A DNA stretch of 62,047 nucleotides from an uncultured Clostridia bacterium (GCA_947589045.1 CANQBQ010000015.1:1-62047), one strand, 5' to 3'; shown: positions 51,155-60,132, counted from the stretch's first letter. Notes: generated by a model from the sequence alone, not told the origin. Program-made: numbers and translations.

Positions 51155-51157
51155 GTT

Positions 51158-51385
51158 TTAGTCTTTCCATAACCTGTTTACCCGCTCGGCAGCAGAGGCT
51201 TTGCGGGCTTCTGTTTCGGCGCGGTTTTGCGAGATTTCCAAGATGTCGCCCTCGCTCACATCGGGCAGAAGAAACAGCTTGACCGCCGCCGTTTTGCCGT
51301 CCTCATTTTCGAGCACCGCAAAATCGCCCTCAATTCTGTCGACCGTCAAACGCTTTGCATCGGTATTATTTTCGTTGGTTTTCAT
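51158..51385 (-). CDS. DUF3006 domain protein
   Basis: A 75-residue small protein; the core VDRIEGDFAVLENEDGKTAAVKLFLLPDVSEGDIL matches DUF3006. Members are commonly found beside or fused to ComEC-like MBL proteins, and here it overlaps such a gene by 20 nt, with its SD (GAGGAGACAATAATT) inside that gene. A role as partner of the MBL enzyme is inferred; the activity is unknown. Confidence 0.85.
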   Translation of the reverse strand: MKTNENNTDAKRLTVDRIEGDFAVLENEDGKTAAVKLFLLPDVSEGDILEISQNRAETEARKASAAERVNRLWKD

Positions 51386-52304
51386 AATTATTGTCTCCTC
51401 TGTTTTCCTCCGAATTTTCGGTATAGACCGTGTAGCCGTCGCCCTGCGTTTCGATAATCACGGTGCCGTCCAGGTCGGTGCGGTAGACTGCCGCGCCGAT
51501 GTCGGAGAGCTTTTCAAGCGTTTCGGTGTGCGGGTGTCCGTAATCGTTGCCCTCGCCGCACGAAATAACGGCACAGCTCGGCTTCACTCTGTCTAAGAAA
51601 TCCCACGAGCTTGAGGTGCTTGAGCCGTGATGCCCGACTTTTAAAATGTCGGCTCTCACGTCGGCTGTTATATCGCCCTCCGCCTGTTCCTCCGCGTCGC
51701 CCGTGAACAGGAACGACGAGCCTTTATATACTATTTTAACGATCGCGCTGACGTTGTTTAAAGATTTATACGCTTCGCGCACAGGCGCAACAAAAGTCAC
51801 GCTCAAATCGCCATCGTTTAAAATCTCGACGCCCGCCTTCGCGCTGTTTACCGACAGTCCCTTTCGCTCGACCGCGTCCAGCACGTCGCTGAAGGTCTTG
51901 GTGTCGGAAGAAGCCCTGGGCATATATATTTTGCCTATTTCAAGCTCGTCTATCACCGTGTCCAGCCCGCCGATGTGGTCGCTGTGCGGGTGGGTTCCGA
52001 CCAGATAGTCGATTTTGTCTATGCCCTGCGACCTTACGTAGTCCGCGACAAGTCCGCCTTTGTCGTTTTCTCCCGCGTCGATGAGCATAACCTCGTCGTT
52101 CGGAAGCTCTATAAGCTCGCTGTCGCCCTGACCCACGTCTATGTAATGGACGCGCAGTGCGTCCTCCGCCCGTTCTTCGAGCGCAACGCCGCCGTGTATG
52201 CTCGTTTTCGTCGCAGTGCTGTAAACAAACGCCGCGATAAGCACCGCCAGGACAAAAATTAAAGTGTAATATCGTTTTTTGCCGTAAAATTTATGTTTAC
52301 TCAT
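51366..52304 (-). CDS. Membrane-anchored ComEC-like MBL-fold hydrolase
   Basis: A 312-residue protein: an N-terminal membrane helix (~12-29), then an extracytoplasmic MBL domain like the C-terminal nuclease part of ComEC. VHYIDVGQGDSELIELPN, DAGEN, GTHPHSDHIGG, LFTGDAEEQAE and VGHHGSSTSSS give the full metal site. It has no competence-channel segment, so it is a free-standing form, perhaps a surface nuclease or phosphodiesterase. It begins 10 bp after the L,D-transpeptidase gene and overlaps DUF3006. Confidence 0.88.
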   Translation of the reverse strand: MSKHKFYGKKRYYTLIFVLAVLIAAFVYSTATKTSIHGGVALEERAEDALRVHYIDVGQGDSELIELPNDEVMLIDAGENDKGGLVADYVRSQGIDKIDYLVGTHPHSDHIGGLDTVIDELEIGKIYMPRASSDTKTFSDVLDAVERKGLSVNSAKAGVEILNDGDLSVTFVAPVREAYKSLNNVSAIVKIVYKGSSFLFTGDAEEQAEGDITADVRADILKVGHHGSSTSSSWDFLDRVKPSCAVISCGEGNDYGHPHTETLEKLSDIGAAVYRTDLDGTVIIETQGDGYTVYTENSEENRGDNNYENQRK

Positions 52305-52314
52305 ATGATTTCAC

Positions 52315-53409
52315 CTATGAAATAAATACTTTTGTTTTGAGAGGAATATAGTAAGACAGCCACTCTATATCGTCTTTCCTGAGCCTTACGCATCCGTGAG
52401 AGATTTGAACGCCGGTACGGTTGTCATAATCGCCGCCGTTTTTGTTTAAAAGAGTTGAATGGAGCGCGTAGCCGTAGTAGAACCTGAGCACGGGTCCCAC
52501 ATAGTATGTTCCGTAATCCCACATATTTTCCCATTGATAATATGTGAACTCTCCCTCCACGGTGGGTCTGTCGGGCGCGCCGATGGCGCAGTCGAACTTC
52601 TTTATAAGTTCCCAGCCTCCGTTGTTTCGGAGATACACGCGCACGAGATATTCGGGCTTTGAAACGTAAATTAAATAGTCGGTTTGGCTGCTTATTCCGC
52701 TCACCCGGCTTTGCGCCGCGTTGTCCGCCTCGATAATTTGGGCTTTCAGCGCGGGCTGAGAGAGGTTCACGTTATAATGCCCGTCCTCCTTTGAAAATTC
52801 GACATTGCTTCCGAACGCCTCGGCAAGGGGTCTGAGCGGTACATATATCACGCCGTCCACGTTGACTGCGGGACCCGGCATTTCCTTGTTTTCTCCCATC
52901 ACGTTCGCGGTGCTTGAGCCCACGTTGAACAGCACGTCTCGGGGCGGAGTTTTGCACGGGTCGTCCAGACGCACGCGCACGCTTCCGCTTTCTGTATTAT
53001 AAAAGCATTTCAGACCGAGCATACCGCACACCTCGTCGACGGGTGCGATTATAAAATTTCCGTTTACAAAAATCGGATGATTTGCAAGCGGGACAGAGTT
53101 ATATTCCAAAAAAACGTATATCGGATTTAAGCGGTTCGTTTCAACAAATCCGTCCGCCAGGACTCTGCCCGGCGGCTCGGGCGTTTTTGTCGGCAACGGA
53201 GTCGGCTTTACGGTCGCGGTCGGAAACGGAGTCGGCTTTGCACTCGCCGAGGGCTTTGCACTTGAAGTCGGCTTTGCACTTGAAGCAGGTGTTGCGCTCG
53301 AAGTCGGCTTTGCGCTTGCCGCGGGTGCCGCAAAAGACGAAAGCGGCGTAAGGCAGAGCAAACTTGCCGCCGACGCGGCTGCGATAAACATTTTAACGGT
53401 TTTGTTCAT
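52315..53409 (-). CDS. Secreted L,D-transpeptidase (YkuD) with stalk domain
   Basis: Peptidoglycan cross-linking or editing enzyme, 364 residues. Signal peptide at 1-28, then a Pro/Ser/Ala/Lys/Thr-rich linker (~29-80) with repeated SAKPTSSA units. A copper-amine-oxidase-N-like stalk region follows (~85-215, e.g. VNGNFIIAPVDEVCGMLGL and VYVPLRPLAEAFGS). The C-terminal YkuD domain carries HSTLLN and the catalytic ISHGCVRLRKDD. First gene of an apparent three-gene operon with the MBL and DUF3006 genes. Confidence 0.9.
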   Translation of the reverse strand: MNKTVKMFIAAASAASLLCLTPLSSFAAPAASAKPTSSATPASSAKPTSSAKPSASAKPTPFPTATVKPTPLPTKTPEPPGRVLADGFVETNRLNPIYVFLEYNSVPLANHPIFVNGNFIIAPVDEVCGMLGLKCFYNTESGSVRVRLDDPCKTPPRDVLFNVGSSTANVMGENKEMPGPAVNVDGVIYVPLRPLAEAFGSNVEFSKEDGHYNVNLSQPALKAQIIEADNAAQSRVSGISSQTDYLIYVSKPEYLVRVYLRNNGGWELIKKFDCAIGAPDRPTVEGEFTYYQWENMWDYGTYYVGPVLRFYYGYALHSTLLNKNGGDYDNRTGVQISHGCVRLRKDDIEWLSYYIPLKTKVFIS

Positions 53410-53478
53410 TTCTTCACCTCGTAAAAATTTTAAAAAATTTTAAATTTAATAAAATATTGCCAAATATTGTAATTCCTA

Positions 53479-53507
53479 TTCCAAAAACACAAATTTTGTG
53501 TTACAAT
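53479..53507 (+). promoter_or_regulatory. Promoter of the MATE gene with a palindrome in the spacer
   Basis: TTCCAA (53479-53484) and TACAAT (53502-53507), 17-bp spacing. AACACAAA (53486-53493) / TTTGTGTT (53495-53502) forms a near-perfect palindrome filling the spacer, a typical repressor position. Confidence 0.5.
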
Positions 53508-53545
53508 GATAATATATCACATAATATTTAAGCTGGTGTTACTTT

Positions 53546-54934
53546 ATGAAACTGTTTTCTGTCAGAAGTCTTATCGACGAGGAGCCGCTCGGTGAACTGC
53601 CCTCGGAGCGGGAGGCGTTTAAAAAAGCGTTTAAAATCGCCTGGCCTTCTGTTTTGGAGTCTGTTCTGATACAGCTCGTTTCAATCGTCGATACGGTTAT
53701 GGTCGGCACGCTCGGCTCTTACGCAATAGCGGCGGTCGCGCTCACGGTACAGCCGAAGTTTATAGGGCTGTGCATATTTATATCGTTGAGCGTTGCGGTT
53801 TCCGCGCTTGTGGCTCGCCGCAAGGGAGAGGAAAAGCGCAACGAGGCTAACCGAACGCTCGGGCAGGCTCTCGTTATCGCCATTTTGCTGACCGTGGTTA
53901 TAAGCGCGGCGTGTATCGTCTTTGCCGAGCCGATAATAAGGCTCGCGGGCTCGGACACCGATACCCATGCATACGCGGTATCGTATTTCCGCATAATTAT
54001 GGGCTTTATGGTGTTCAACGTAATTTCCATTGTGATAAACGCGGCTCAGCGCGGCGCGGGAAACACCAAAATTTCAATGCGGACAAATCTGGTTTCCAAC
54101 CTCGTGAACTTAGGGCTTAACTACCTTTTGATAGGAGGTCATTTCGGCTTCCCCGCCCTCGGTGTGAACGGTGCGGCAATCGCCACCGTCATAGGAACGG
54201 TCGTAGCCTGCGGTATGAGCATATTCTCGCTCAGAAAGACCGACGGTTTCCTGAGCCTTAAAAAGGTTATCCGAGTGAAATTCGACAAGCACACGTTAAA
54301 GTCGCTTACCGACCTCGGCTCGGGTACTCTCACCGAACAGCTCTTTTTGCGAATAGGATTTTTCACCTTTGCCGCGATAGTTGCACGTCTCGGCACAAAT
54401 ATGCTCGCGACGCACCAAATCGGTATGAACATAATGAGCGTTTCGTTTGCGTTCGGAGACGGTCTTTCGGTAGCCGCGGTGACGCTTGTGGGTCAGAACC
54501 TCGGCACGGGCAGACGCGACCTTGCCAAAATGTATGGCTGGCTGTGCCAGAGAAGCGGCATCGCGATTGCGTTGGTGCTGTCGATAGTATACATATTTTT
54601 CGGACGCCATATATTCGGCATTTTCAGCGACGATCCCGAAATAATCCATTACGGCGGCATAATTATGTATCTGCTTGTCGTAATTGTGTATCTGCAGATT
54701 TCCCAAGTTGTATTTTCGGGCTGTCTGCGCGGAGCGGGCGATGTTAAATTCACCGCGCTCGTCTCGCTCGTATCGGTCGCGTTTGTGCGTCCGTTTATGG
54801 GCTGGCTGTTTTGCTACCCTCTCGGAATGGGACTTGTCGGCGCGTGGATAGGTCTTTCGATAGACCAGCTCGTGCGCTCGGTTATGACGTATGTCCGATT
54901 TAAACGCGGAAAGTGGACGAGCATTATAATCTGA
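53546..54934 (+). CDS. MATE-family efflux transporter
   Basis: Cation-coupled multidrug/toxin exporter of 462 residues with about twelve membrane helices in two halves. IAWPSVLESVLIQLVSIVDTVMVGTLG opens helix 1 (the usual PxxxxxxxxxxxDxxxVG-type pattern), and GAGNTKISMR and SGCLRGAGDVKFTALVS are the conserved loop motifs of each half. Substrate unknown. A palindrome in its promoter suggests local repression, but no regulator gene is adjacent. Confidence 0.9.
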   Translation: MKLFSVRSLIDEEPLGELPSEREAFKKAFKIAWPSVLESVLIQLVSIVDTVMVGTLGSYAIAAVALTVQPKFIGLCIFISLSVAVSALVARRKGEEKRNEANRTLGQALVIAILLTVVISAACIVFAEPIIRLAGSDTDTHAYAVSYFRIIMGFMVFNVISIVINAAQRGAGNTKISMRTNLVSNLVNLGLNYLLIGGHFGFPALGVNGAAIATVIGTVVACGMSIFSLRKTDGFLSLKKVIRVKFDKHTLKSLTDLGSGTLTEQLFLRIGFFTFAAIVARLGTNMLATHQIGMNIMSVSFAFGDGLSVAAVTLVGQNLGTGRRDLAKMYGWLCQRSGIAIALVLSIVYIFFGRHIFGIFSDDPEIIHYGGIIMYLLVVIVYLQISQVVFSGCLRGAGDVKFTALVSLVSVAFVRPFMGWLFCYPLGMGLVGAWIGLSIDQLVRSVMTYVRFKRGKWTSIII

Positions 54935-54994
54935 TGTCATTATCTTACTATAATCGACAAATATTTGCAATAAAAATTTGGAATTTCGCGCAAA

Positions 54995-55040
54995 AAATTC
55001 ACCCCCGCTCTCCTTAAAGAGCGGAGGTGAATTTATTTTT
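54995..55040. terminator. Bidirectional terminator between MATE and pgm genes
   Basis: AAATTCACC(C)CCGCTCT / AGAGCGG(A)GGTGAATTT with one mismatch, followed by ATTTTT. Confidence 0.88.
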
Positions 55041-55054
55041 CAAATACGGTCGGA

Positions 55055-56776
55055 CTATTTCGTAATTTCCGCAACGTCCTCTTTTGCTTTTTTTAGCGTT
55101 TCGAGAGCTTCCTCGCGGGTCTCGCCGTTCATCAGGCAGTACAGCTTGATTTTCGGCTCTGTTCCCGACGGGCGGACGATAAAGTTGTTGTTGTCCGCCA
55201 GCTCATAGTAAAGCACGTTGGATTTGGGAAGGGTTATCTCCTCTGTTTTGCCGTCCGAATATGTCTTTACCGAGGTGCTGTAATCGCGAACCGCGAGCAC
55301 GTCTTTGCCCGCAATCGTCTTGGGCGGGTTCTTGCGGAGGTTCTCCATAATTCCCTTTATCTTCTCAAGGCCGCTTATACCCTCCATTGTTACCGATACG
55401 ACCTCTTCGGTGTAATAGCCGTACTTTTTGTAGATGTTTTCAAGCTGGTCGTAGAGCGACAAGCCCTGCTCACGATAGTAGAGAGCCATCTCCGCGATGA
55501 GCATTGTGGCAACGACCGCGTCCTTATCACGCGCGTATGTTCCGGCGAGGCAGCCGTAGCTCTCCTCGAAGCCGAATACATATTCGCCCTTGCCCGTCTC
55601 CTCCGACTCCTTTATCTTTTCGCCGATAAACTTAAAGCCGGTGAGCACTTCCTTCATTTCAAGACCGTAGTTGTCGCAGATTTTCTGAACGAGATTGGTC
55701 GAAACGATTGTTTTAACAACGAAGCCGTCGCTTGGAAGATTGCCGTTCGCCTTTCTTTGGCTTGCGATATACTCGGTGAGCAGTATTCCGTTCTGGTTAC
55801 CCGTGATTGAAACATACTCGCCCTTGTTGTCTCTTACAAGAATACCAACGCGGTCGGAGTCGGGGTCGGTGCCTATTATGAGGTCTGCACCGCACTCCTT
55901 TGCGTACTCGATTGCTATGGTGAAGCCCTCTTTATATTCGGGATTGGGCGAAGCCACCGTCGGGAAGTTTCCGTCGGGCAATTCCTGCTCCTTGACAACT
56001 ACCACGTTTTTAAAGCCCACCTCGTCCAAAACGCGGCGAACGGGCTTGTTGCCCGCTCCGTGGAACGGAGTGTAGACAAACTTCATATCCTTGCCCTTTT
56101 CCTGAGTGAGCTTTGCGTTTATCTGCTGAGCCTTAACGCACTTAACGTATTCATCGTCGATTTTTGAGCCTATGATTTCGATTTTGCCGCTCTTTACCGC
56201 CTCGTCAAAGTCGCAGTCCTTTACTCCGCAGAACATATCGGTGCTTTCGATTTCTTCAAGCACCGACTTCGCGGTTTCGGGTCCTATCTGCGCGCCGTCG
56301 TCGCCGTAAACCTTGTAGCCGTTGTACTTGGCGGGGTTGTGGCTCGCGGTGACCGCGATACCCGCGTTAGTCTTTAAGTATCTCACCGAGAACGACAGCT
56401 CCGGAACGGGGCGAAGCTCATCGAATATGTACGCTTTAATTCCGTTTGCCGCAAGCACGGAAGCCGCCTTTTTCGAGAATACGTCCGACTTAATTCGGCT
56501 GTCATACGCGATAACGCACGAAAGACCGTCCGCGCTTCCGCCGTTTGATTTGATAAGGCTGTTCGCAAGACCCTGCGTTGCCTGTCCGACAACATAGGTG
56601 TTCATTCTGTTGATGCCCGCGCCGATAACGCCGCGCAGACCCGCCGTGCCGAACTCAAGCGCCTTGTAGAAGCTGTCCTTGATTTCCTCGTCGTTGCCGC
56701 GAATAGCCTCAAGCTCGCGTACCGTTTCGGCGTCCGCCTTCTCAAGCCACTCGTTATAAACCTTCATGTAATCCAT
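55055..56776 (-). CDS. pgcA: Phosphoglucomutase / phosphomannomutase
   Basis: Alpha-D-phosphohexomutase interconverting hexose 1- and 6-phosphates, 573 residues, PGM2-like length. Active-site phosphoserine loop TASHNPAKYNGYK, metal loop GTDPDSDRVGI, sugar-binding GFEESYG, and the C-terminal phosphate site RPSGTEPKIKLY are all intact. Supplies glucose 1-phosphate for envelope sugars and glycogen. Monocistronic. Confidence 0.94.
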   Translation of the reverse strand: MDYMKVYNEWLEKADAETVRELEAIRGNDEEIKDSFYKALEFGTAGLRGVIGAGINRMNTYVVGQATQGLANSLIKSNGGSADGLSCVIAYDSRIKSDVFSKKAASVLAANGIKAYIFDELRPVPELSFSVRYLKTNAGIAVTASHNPAKYNGYKVYGDDGAQIGPETAKSVLEEIESTDMFCGVKDCDFDEAVKSGKIEIIGSKIDDEYVKCVKAQQINAKLTQEKGKDMKFVYTPFHGAGNKPVRRVLDEVGFKNVVVVKEQELPDGNFPTVASPNPEYKEGFTIAIEYAKECGADLIIGTDPDSDRVGILVRDNKGEYVSITGNQNGILLTEYIASQRKANGNLPSDGFVVKTIVSTNLVQKICDNYGLEMKEVLTGFKFIGEKIKESEETGKGEYVFGFEESYGCLAGTYARDKDAVVATMLIAEMALYYREQGLSLYDQLENIYKKYGYYTEEVVSVTMEGISGLEKIKGIMENLRKNPPKTIAGKDVLAVRDYSTSVKTYSDGKTEEITLPKSNVLYYELADNNNFIVRPSGTEPKIKLYCLMNGETREEALETLKKAKEDVAEITK

Positions 56777-56829
56777 TTTCTCCCACTCCTTTTGTGAACT
56801 TTATACAAAAAAATAATTCTTCTTTTATG

Positions 56830-56858
56830 ATTATACTACGTTTATTCCAAAAATTCAA
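56830..56858 (-). promoter_or_regulatory. Promoter of the phosphoglucomutase gene
   Basis: On the minus strand TTGAAT (56853-56858) and TATAAT (56830-56835), 17-bp spacing. Confidence 0.7.
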
Positions 56859-56940
56859 TATTTTTACACTAAATTTATAAAAATTTATCTTTAATATGTT
56901 TCAAACACATATAAATTCAACTTAAAACGACAAAACAGTA

Positions 56941-56969
56941 TTGATTTTGTCCCAAAATTAGAATATAAT
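56941..56969 (+). promoter_or_regulatory. Promoter of the restriction-modification operon
   Basis: TTGATT (56941-56946) and TATAAT (56964-56969), 17-bp spacing, 13 bp before the first methylase ATG. The leader would be very short, and the -10 box almost reaches the SD GAGGT. Confidence 0.65.
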
Positions 56970-56981
56970 TAAAACGAGGTA

Positions 56982-57968
56982 ATGAGTATGGAAGCGATTT
57001 ATGCGAAAAGTATTGCTGAAGAACAAAATATTCAAGGAAATTCAATCAAAACCGGCGAGGTGTCCTTGCCGGGCGATACCAAGCGCGTCAGACCGTTTTT
57101 AAAATGGGCGGGCGGAAAAGGACAACTGATTAATGAAATAGCGCAATATTATCCGTTTGGAGATGGCAAGATTACGAAATATGCTGAACCGTTTGTCGGA
57201 GGCGGTGCGGTTTTGTTTGACATTTTGGACAAGTATGATTTGGATGAAGTATATATAAGTGATATTAATACAGAACTTATCAATACTTATATTAAGATTC
57301 GTGACAATGCAGATGGACTTATAAATTTACTGTATCGGTATCAAAGCGAGTATATTCCGCTTGCAACAGCCGAGCGAAAAAGTTATTATATGTCAAAAAG
57401 AGAGCGGTTTAATGAATTAAAAATAAACGGTAATGCAGTGGAAAATGTAGAAAAAGCGGCACTGATGATTTTTTTGAATAAAACCTGTTTTAACGGGCTT
57501 TACCGAGTGAATAGAAAAGGTCTTTTCAACGTGCCTATGGGAGCATATAAAAACCCGCTCATATGCGATGAAAACAATCTTCGGGCTGTATCAGACAAAC
57601 TAAAAAATGTGAAGATAGTCTGCGATGATTACAGTAAATCGGAAAATTTTATAGATGAGCATACATTTGTGTATTTTGATCCGCCGTATCGTCCACTTAC
57701 AGAAACAGCTAGTTTTACCGCTTATACGGAAAACCTGTTTGATGATGAAAGACAAATTGAGCTTGCAAGATTTGTGGAGACGATGAATAAAAAAGGTGCG
57801 AAAATTGTTGTCAGCAATTCTGACCCGAAAAATTCATCTACCGATGATGATTTTTTTGATGAGCTTTATAAGGAGCATCATATCAAAAGAGTGCAGGCAA
57901 CAAGAATGATTAACTGTAACAGTGAATTAAGAGGAAAGTTAAGCGAATTACTTATCGCAAATTATTAA
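56982..57968 (+). CDS. Dam-like DNA adenine methyltransferase (DpnM type)
   Basis: Alpha-class N6-adenine methylase predicted to modify GATC, 328 residues. SAM motif FLKWAGGKGQLINEI, FVGGGAVLFD, and catalytic DPPY in FVYFDPPYRPLTETASF; the NKTCFNGLYRVNRKG target-recognition region is typical of Dam/DpnM. A ~35-residue N-terminal extension precedes the first motif. AT-rich codons differ from the flanking housekeeping genes. First gene of the DpnII-type island, 13 bp before the unknown gene. Confidence 0.93.
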   Translation: MSMEAIYAKSIAEEQNIQGNSIKTGEVSLPGDTKRVRPFLKWAGGKGQLINEIAQYYPFGDGKITKYAEPFVGGGAVLFDILDKYDLDEVYISDINTELINTYIKIRDNADGLINLLYRYQSEYIPLATAERKSYYMSKRERFNELKINGNAVENVEKAALMIFLNKTCFNGLYRVNRKGLFNVPMGAYKNPLICDENNLRAVSDKLKNVKIVCDDYSKSENFIDEHTFVYFDPPYRPLTETASFTAYTENLFDDERQIELARFVETMNKKGAKIVVSNSDPKNSSTDDDFFDELYKEHHIKRVQATRMINCNSELRGKLSELLIANY

Positions 57969-57981
57969 GGAGAAAATTTGT

Positions 57982-58515
57982 ATGGAAATCAGAGAAGGAA
58001 CACAGTTGATTGAACGTAGCACAAAAAAAGCAATTATTGAATATGTTTTCACAGAATATATTATCTATGTTTTTCAAGGCAGTCTGTCTCAGTTTGATAT
58101 TGTTATAAAATATAAGAAAGACGGAACGCGCATAAGAACACCTAAGCATATTCATTGGGTTGTTGATATTTTGATGAAAATACAAGGCAATGAGCAATTA
58201 ACCAAACATTATTTGGAGGCGATTCAAAAATGCTGGAACAGTTGTACACCTCTTGCAAATAACGATTTTAATACATTAAAGGAATTGATAGAAAACGGGG
58301 AAGCAGACATAGAGATTCAGCAATATACACCGTTAAACGCATATGGTGAATATGATGTTGAGTTTCTGTATGTGTTGATGGAACTATTAGCGGTGCAGGA
58401 AAAGACAAATCGTGCTGATGCATATATGTTTGGGAATATCATATCTGAACTGCTTGAAGTTGACAGGGATATATTTAAAATAATATCAACCGCCGGATTT
58501 GGAGGAAGAAGATAA
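57982..58515 (+). CDS. Unrecognised protein within the DpnII-type island
   Basis: A 177-residue soluble, probably mostly helical protein that I cannot assign. It begins MEIREGTQLIERSTKKAIIE, has a region TRIRTPKHIHWVVDILMKIQ that might contact nucleic acid, and an acidic C-terminal half (ENGEADIEIQQY, ISELLEVDRDIFK). No catalytic motif, HTH or membrane segment stands out. AAGGAG precedes the ATG. It lies 13 bp after the Dam-like methylase and 4 bp before the nuclease start, so it belongs to the operon. It might be a specificity, control or immunity accessory; this is inference from position only. Confidence 0.7.
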   Translation: MEIREGTQLIERSTKKAIIEYVFTEYIIYVFQGSLSQFDIVIKYKKDGTRIRTPKHIHWVVDILMKIQGNEQLTKHYLEAIQKCWNSCTPLANNDFNTLKELIENGEADIEIQQYTPLNAYGEYDVEFLYVLMELLAVQEKTNRADAYMFGNIISELLEVDRDIFKIISTAGFGGRR

Positions 58516-58519
58516 AAGT

Positions 58520-59383
58520 ATGGTAAAAAGAGATTTTAACGCGTGGTTGGCGGGTTTTCGAGATAGTATAGCCGATTACGGTTACTATGTGGATTTTGAA
58601 AAAGTTAACAGAAATGTAGACACGATTAAGGTAGAGCTTAATATTCTGAACTCTCTTATCGGTTCAAAAAATATTGAAACCGATTTTGAAGATTTAATTA
58701 AAAAGTATCCCGAAGTGCTGAAATGTATTCCTTTGCTCTTGGCTGTCAGAGCAAACGAAATTTATGCTATTGACGGCAACGGAGAATTTACATATAAATT
58801 TAAAAATCCGAATTTATCCGTTGAGCAATACAAAATATTTATGCGTAAAACCGGATTGTTTGATTTAATTTCAAATCATATCGTTAACAATCTTATGGAT
58901 TATGCAACAGGCGTTGAAACAGGGCTTGATTCAAACGGAAGAAAGAACCGCGGCGGTCATTTAATGGAAAATCTTGTTGAAAGCTTTATTCAAAAAGCGG
59001 GATTTGTAAGAGATGATACATATTTTAAAGAGATGTATATTCATCAGATTGTCGAAAAATGGGATATAGATTTATCTGCCATATCCAATCAAGGAAAAAT
59101 GGAAAAACGATTTGACTATGTAATTAAAACCGATAATATGATATACGGTATTGAAACAAACTTTTATGGAAGCGGCGGTAGCAAACTAAACGAAACTGCC
59201 CGCAGCTATAAGACGCTTGCGTTGGAAGCTGATACAATAGACGGCTTTACGTTTGTATGGTTTACAGACGGCAAAGGCTGGACAAGCGCAAGACATAATC
59301 TTGAGGAAACTTTTGATGTTATGGAACACATTTATAATATCAATGATTTGGAAAAAGGAATAATGAGCGGGGTTTTCAGATAA
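58520..59383 (+). CDS. DpnII-family type II restriction endonuclease
   Basis: Predicted to cleave unmethylated GATC. 287 residues, matching DpnII length. Nearly the whole protein follows the DpnII pattern as I remember it: NVDTIKVELNILNSLIGSKNI, KYPEVLKCIPLLLA, DYATGVETGLDSNGRKNRGG, and the PD-(D/E)xK-like core KRFDYVIKTDNMIYGIETNFY, with SKLNETARSYK after it. I use ATG 58520 with GGAGGAAG 11 nt upstream; a TTG at 58499 is also in frame. Its stop overlaps the next ATG by 1 nt. Strongly AT-rich. Confidence 0.93.
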   Translation: MVKRDFNAWLAGFRDSIADYGYYVDFEKVNRNVDTIKVELNILNSLIGSKNIETDFEDLIKKYPEVLKCIPLLLAVRANEIYAIDGNGEFTYKFKNPNLSVEQYKIFMRKTGLFDLISNHIVNNLMDYATGVETGLDSNGRKNRGGHLMENLVESFIQKAGFVRDDTYFKEMYIHQIVEKWDIDLSAISNQGKMEKRFDYVIKTDNMIYGIETNFYGSGGSKLNETARSYKTLALEADTIDGFTFVWFTDGKGWTSARHNLEETFDVMEHIYNINDLEKGIMSGVFR

Positions 59384-60132
59384 TGTCGAGCAAAAAAATA
59401 ACAAAATGGGAACCGGCTGACTTTGAGCTTGAAATGACGACGCACTGGTCATTCCCGAAGCGCGGCGACTGGGCGACGCACGACGCAAAATGGCGCGGGA
59501 ATTGGTCTCCGTACATACCGAGGAATATTATACTGCGCTATTCAAAAGAGGGCGATCTGATTCTTGACCAATTTGCAGGCGGCGGTACAACTCTTGTTGA
59601 GGCGAAGCTTTTAAATCGAAACATTATCGGGGTTGATGTCAACGACGCGGCGCTTGAAAGATGCAGAGAAAAAACCGAATTTGATTACGAGCAGGCAAAA
59701 GGCAAGGTTTATATTAAAAAGGGCGACGCGAGACGGCTTGATTTTATTCCGAACGAGAGCATTGACCTGATATGCACGCACCCGCCGTATGCAAATATAA
59801 TTCAATACAGCGAGGATATTGAGAATGATTTGTCGAGATTGAAGGTTAAAGACTTTCTTAATGAGATGCCCGGCGTCGCGGCGGAATGTTACCGCGTTTT
59901 GAAAAATGATAAGTTTTGCGCCGTTCTTATGGGTGATACGCGGCAAAAAGGGCATATGATTCCTATGTCGTTTGAGGTTATGAAAATCTTTCAGGACGCG
60001 GGATTTAAATTAAAGGAGCTTATTATAAAGGAGCAGCACAATTGCAGGGCGACAGGTTATTGGAAAACGAACAGCGTAAAATACAATTTTTTGCTGATCG
60101 CACACGAATATCTGTTTGTGTTTAGAAAATAA
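59383..60132 (+). CDS. Second DNA methyltransferase of the island, HPPY motif
   Basis: SAM-dependent DNA methylase of 249 residues. Motif I, LDQFAGGGTTLVEAKLLNRN, precedes the catalytic motif, THPPYANIIQYSED, so the order is I then IV. The catalytic tetrapeptide HPPY is a variant of D/N/SPPY. The N-terminal segment WSFPKRGDWATHDAKWRGN and C-terminal LLIAHEYLFVFRK mark a family of N4/N6 methylases found in Clostridia and methanogens. It is not DpnA-like in order, so its target may differ from GATC. Base composition is closer to the chromosome than its three neighbours, suggesting a separate origin. Overlaps the nuclease by 1 nt (TAATG). Confidence 0.85.
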   Translation: MSSKKITKWEPADFELEMTTHWSFPKRGDWATHDAKWRGNWSPYIPRNIILRYSKEGDLILDQFAGGGTTLVEAKLLNRNIIGVDVNDAALERCREKTEFDYEQAKGKVYIKKGDARRLDFIPNESIDLICTHPPYANIIQYSEDIENDLSRLKVKDFLNEMPGVAAECYRVLKNDKFCAVLMGDTRQKGHMIPMSFEVMKIFQDAGFKLKELIIKEQHNCRATGYWKTNSVKYNFLLIAHEYLFVFRK

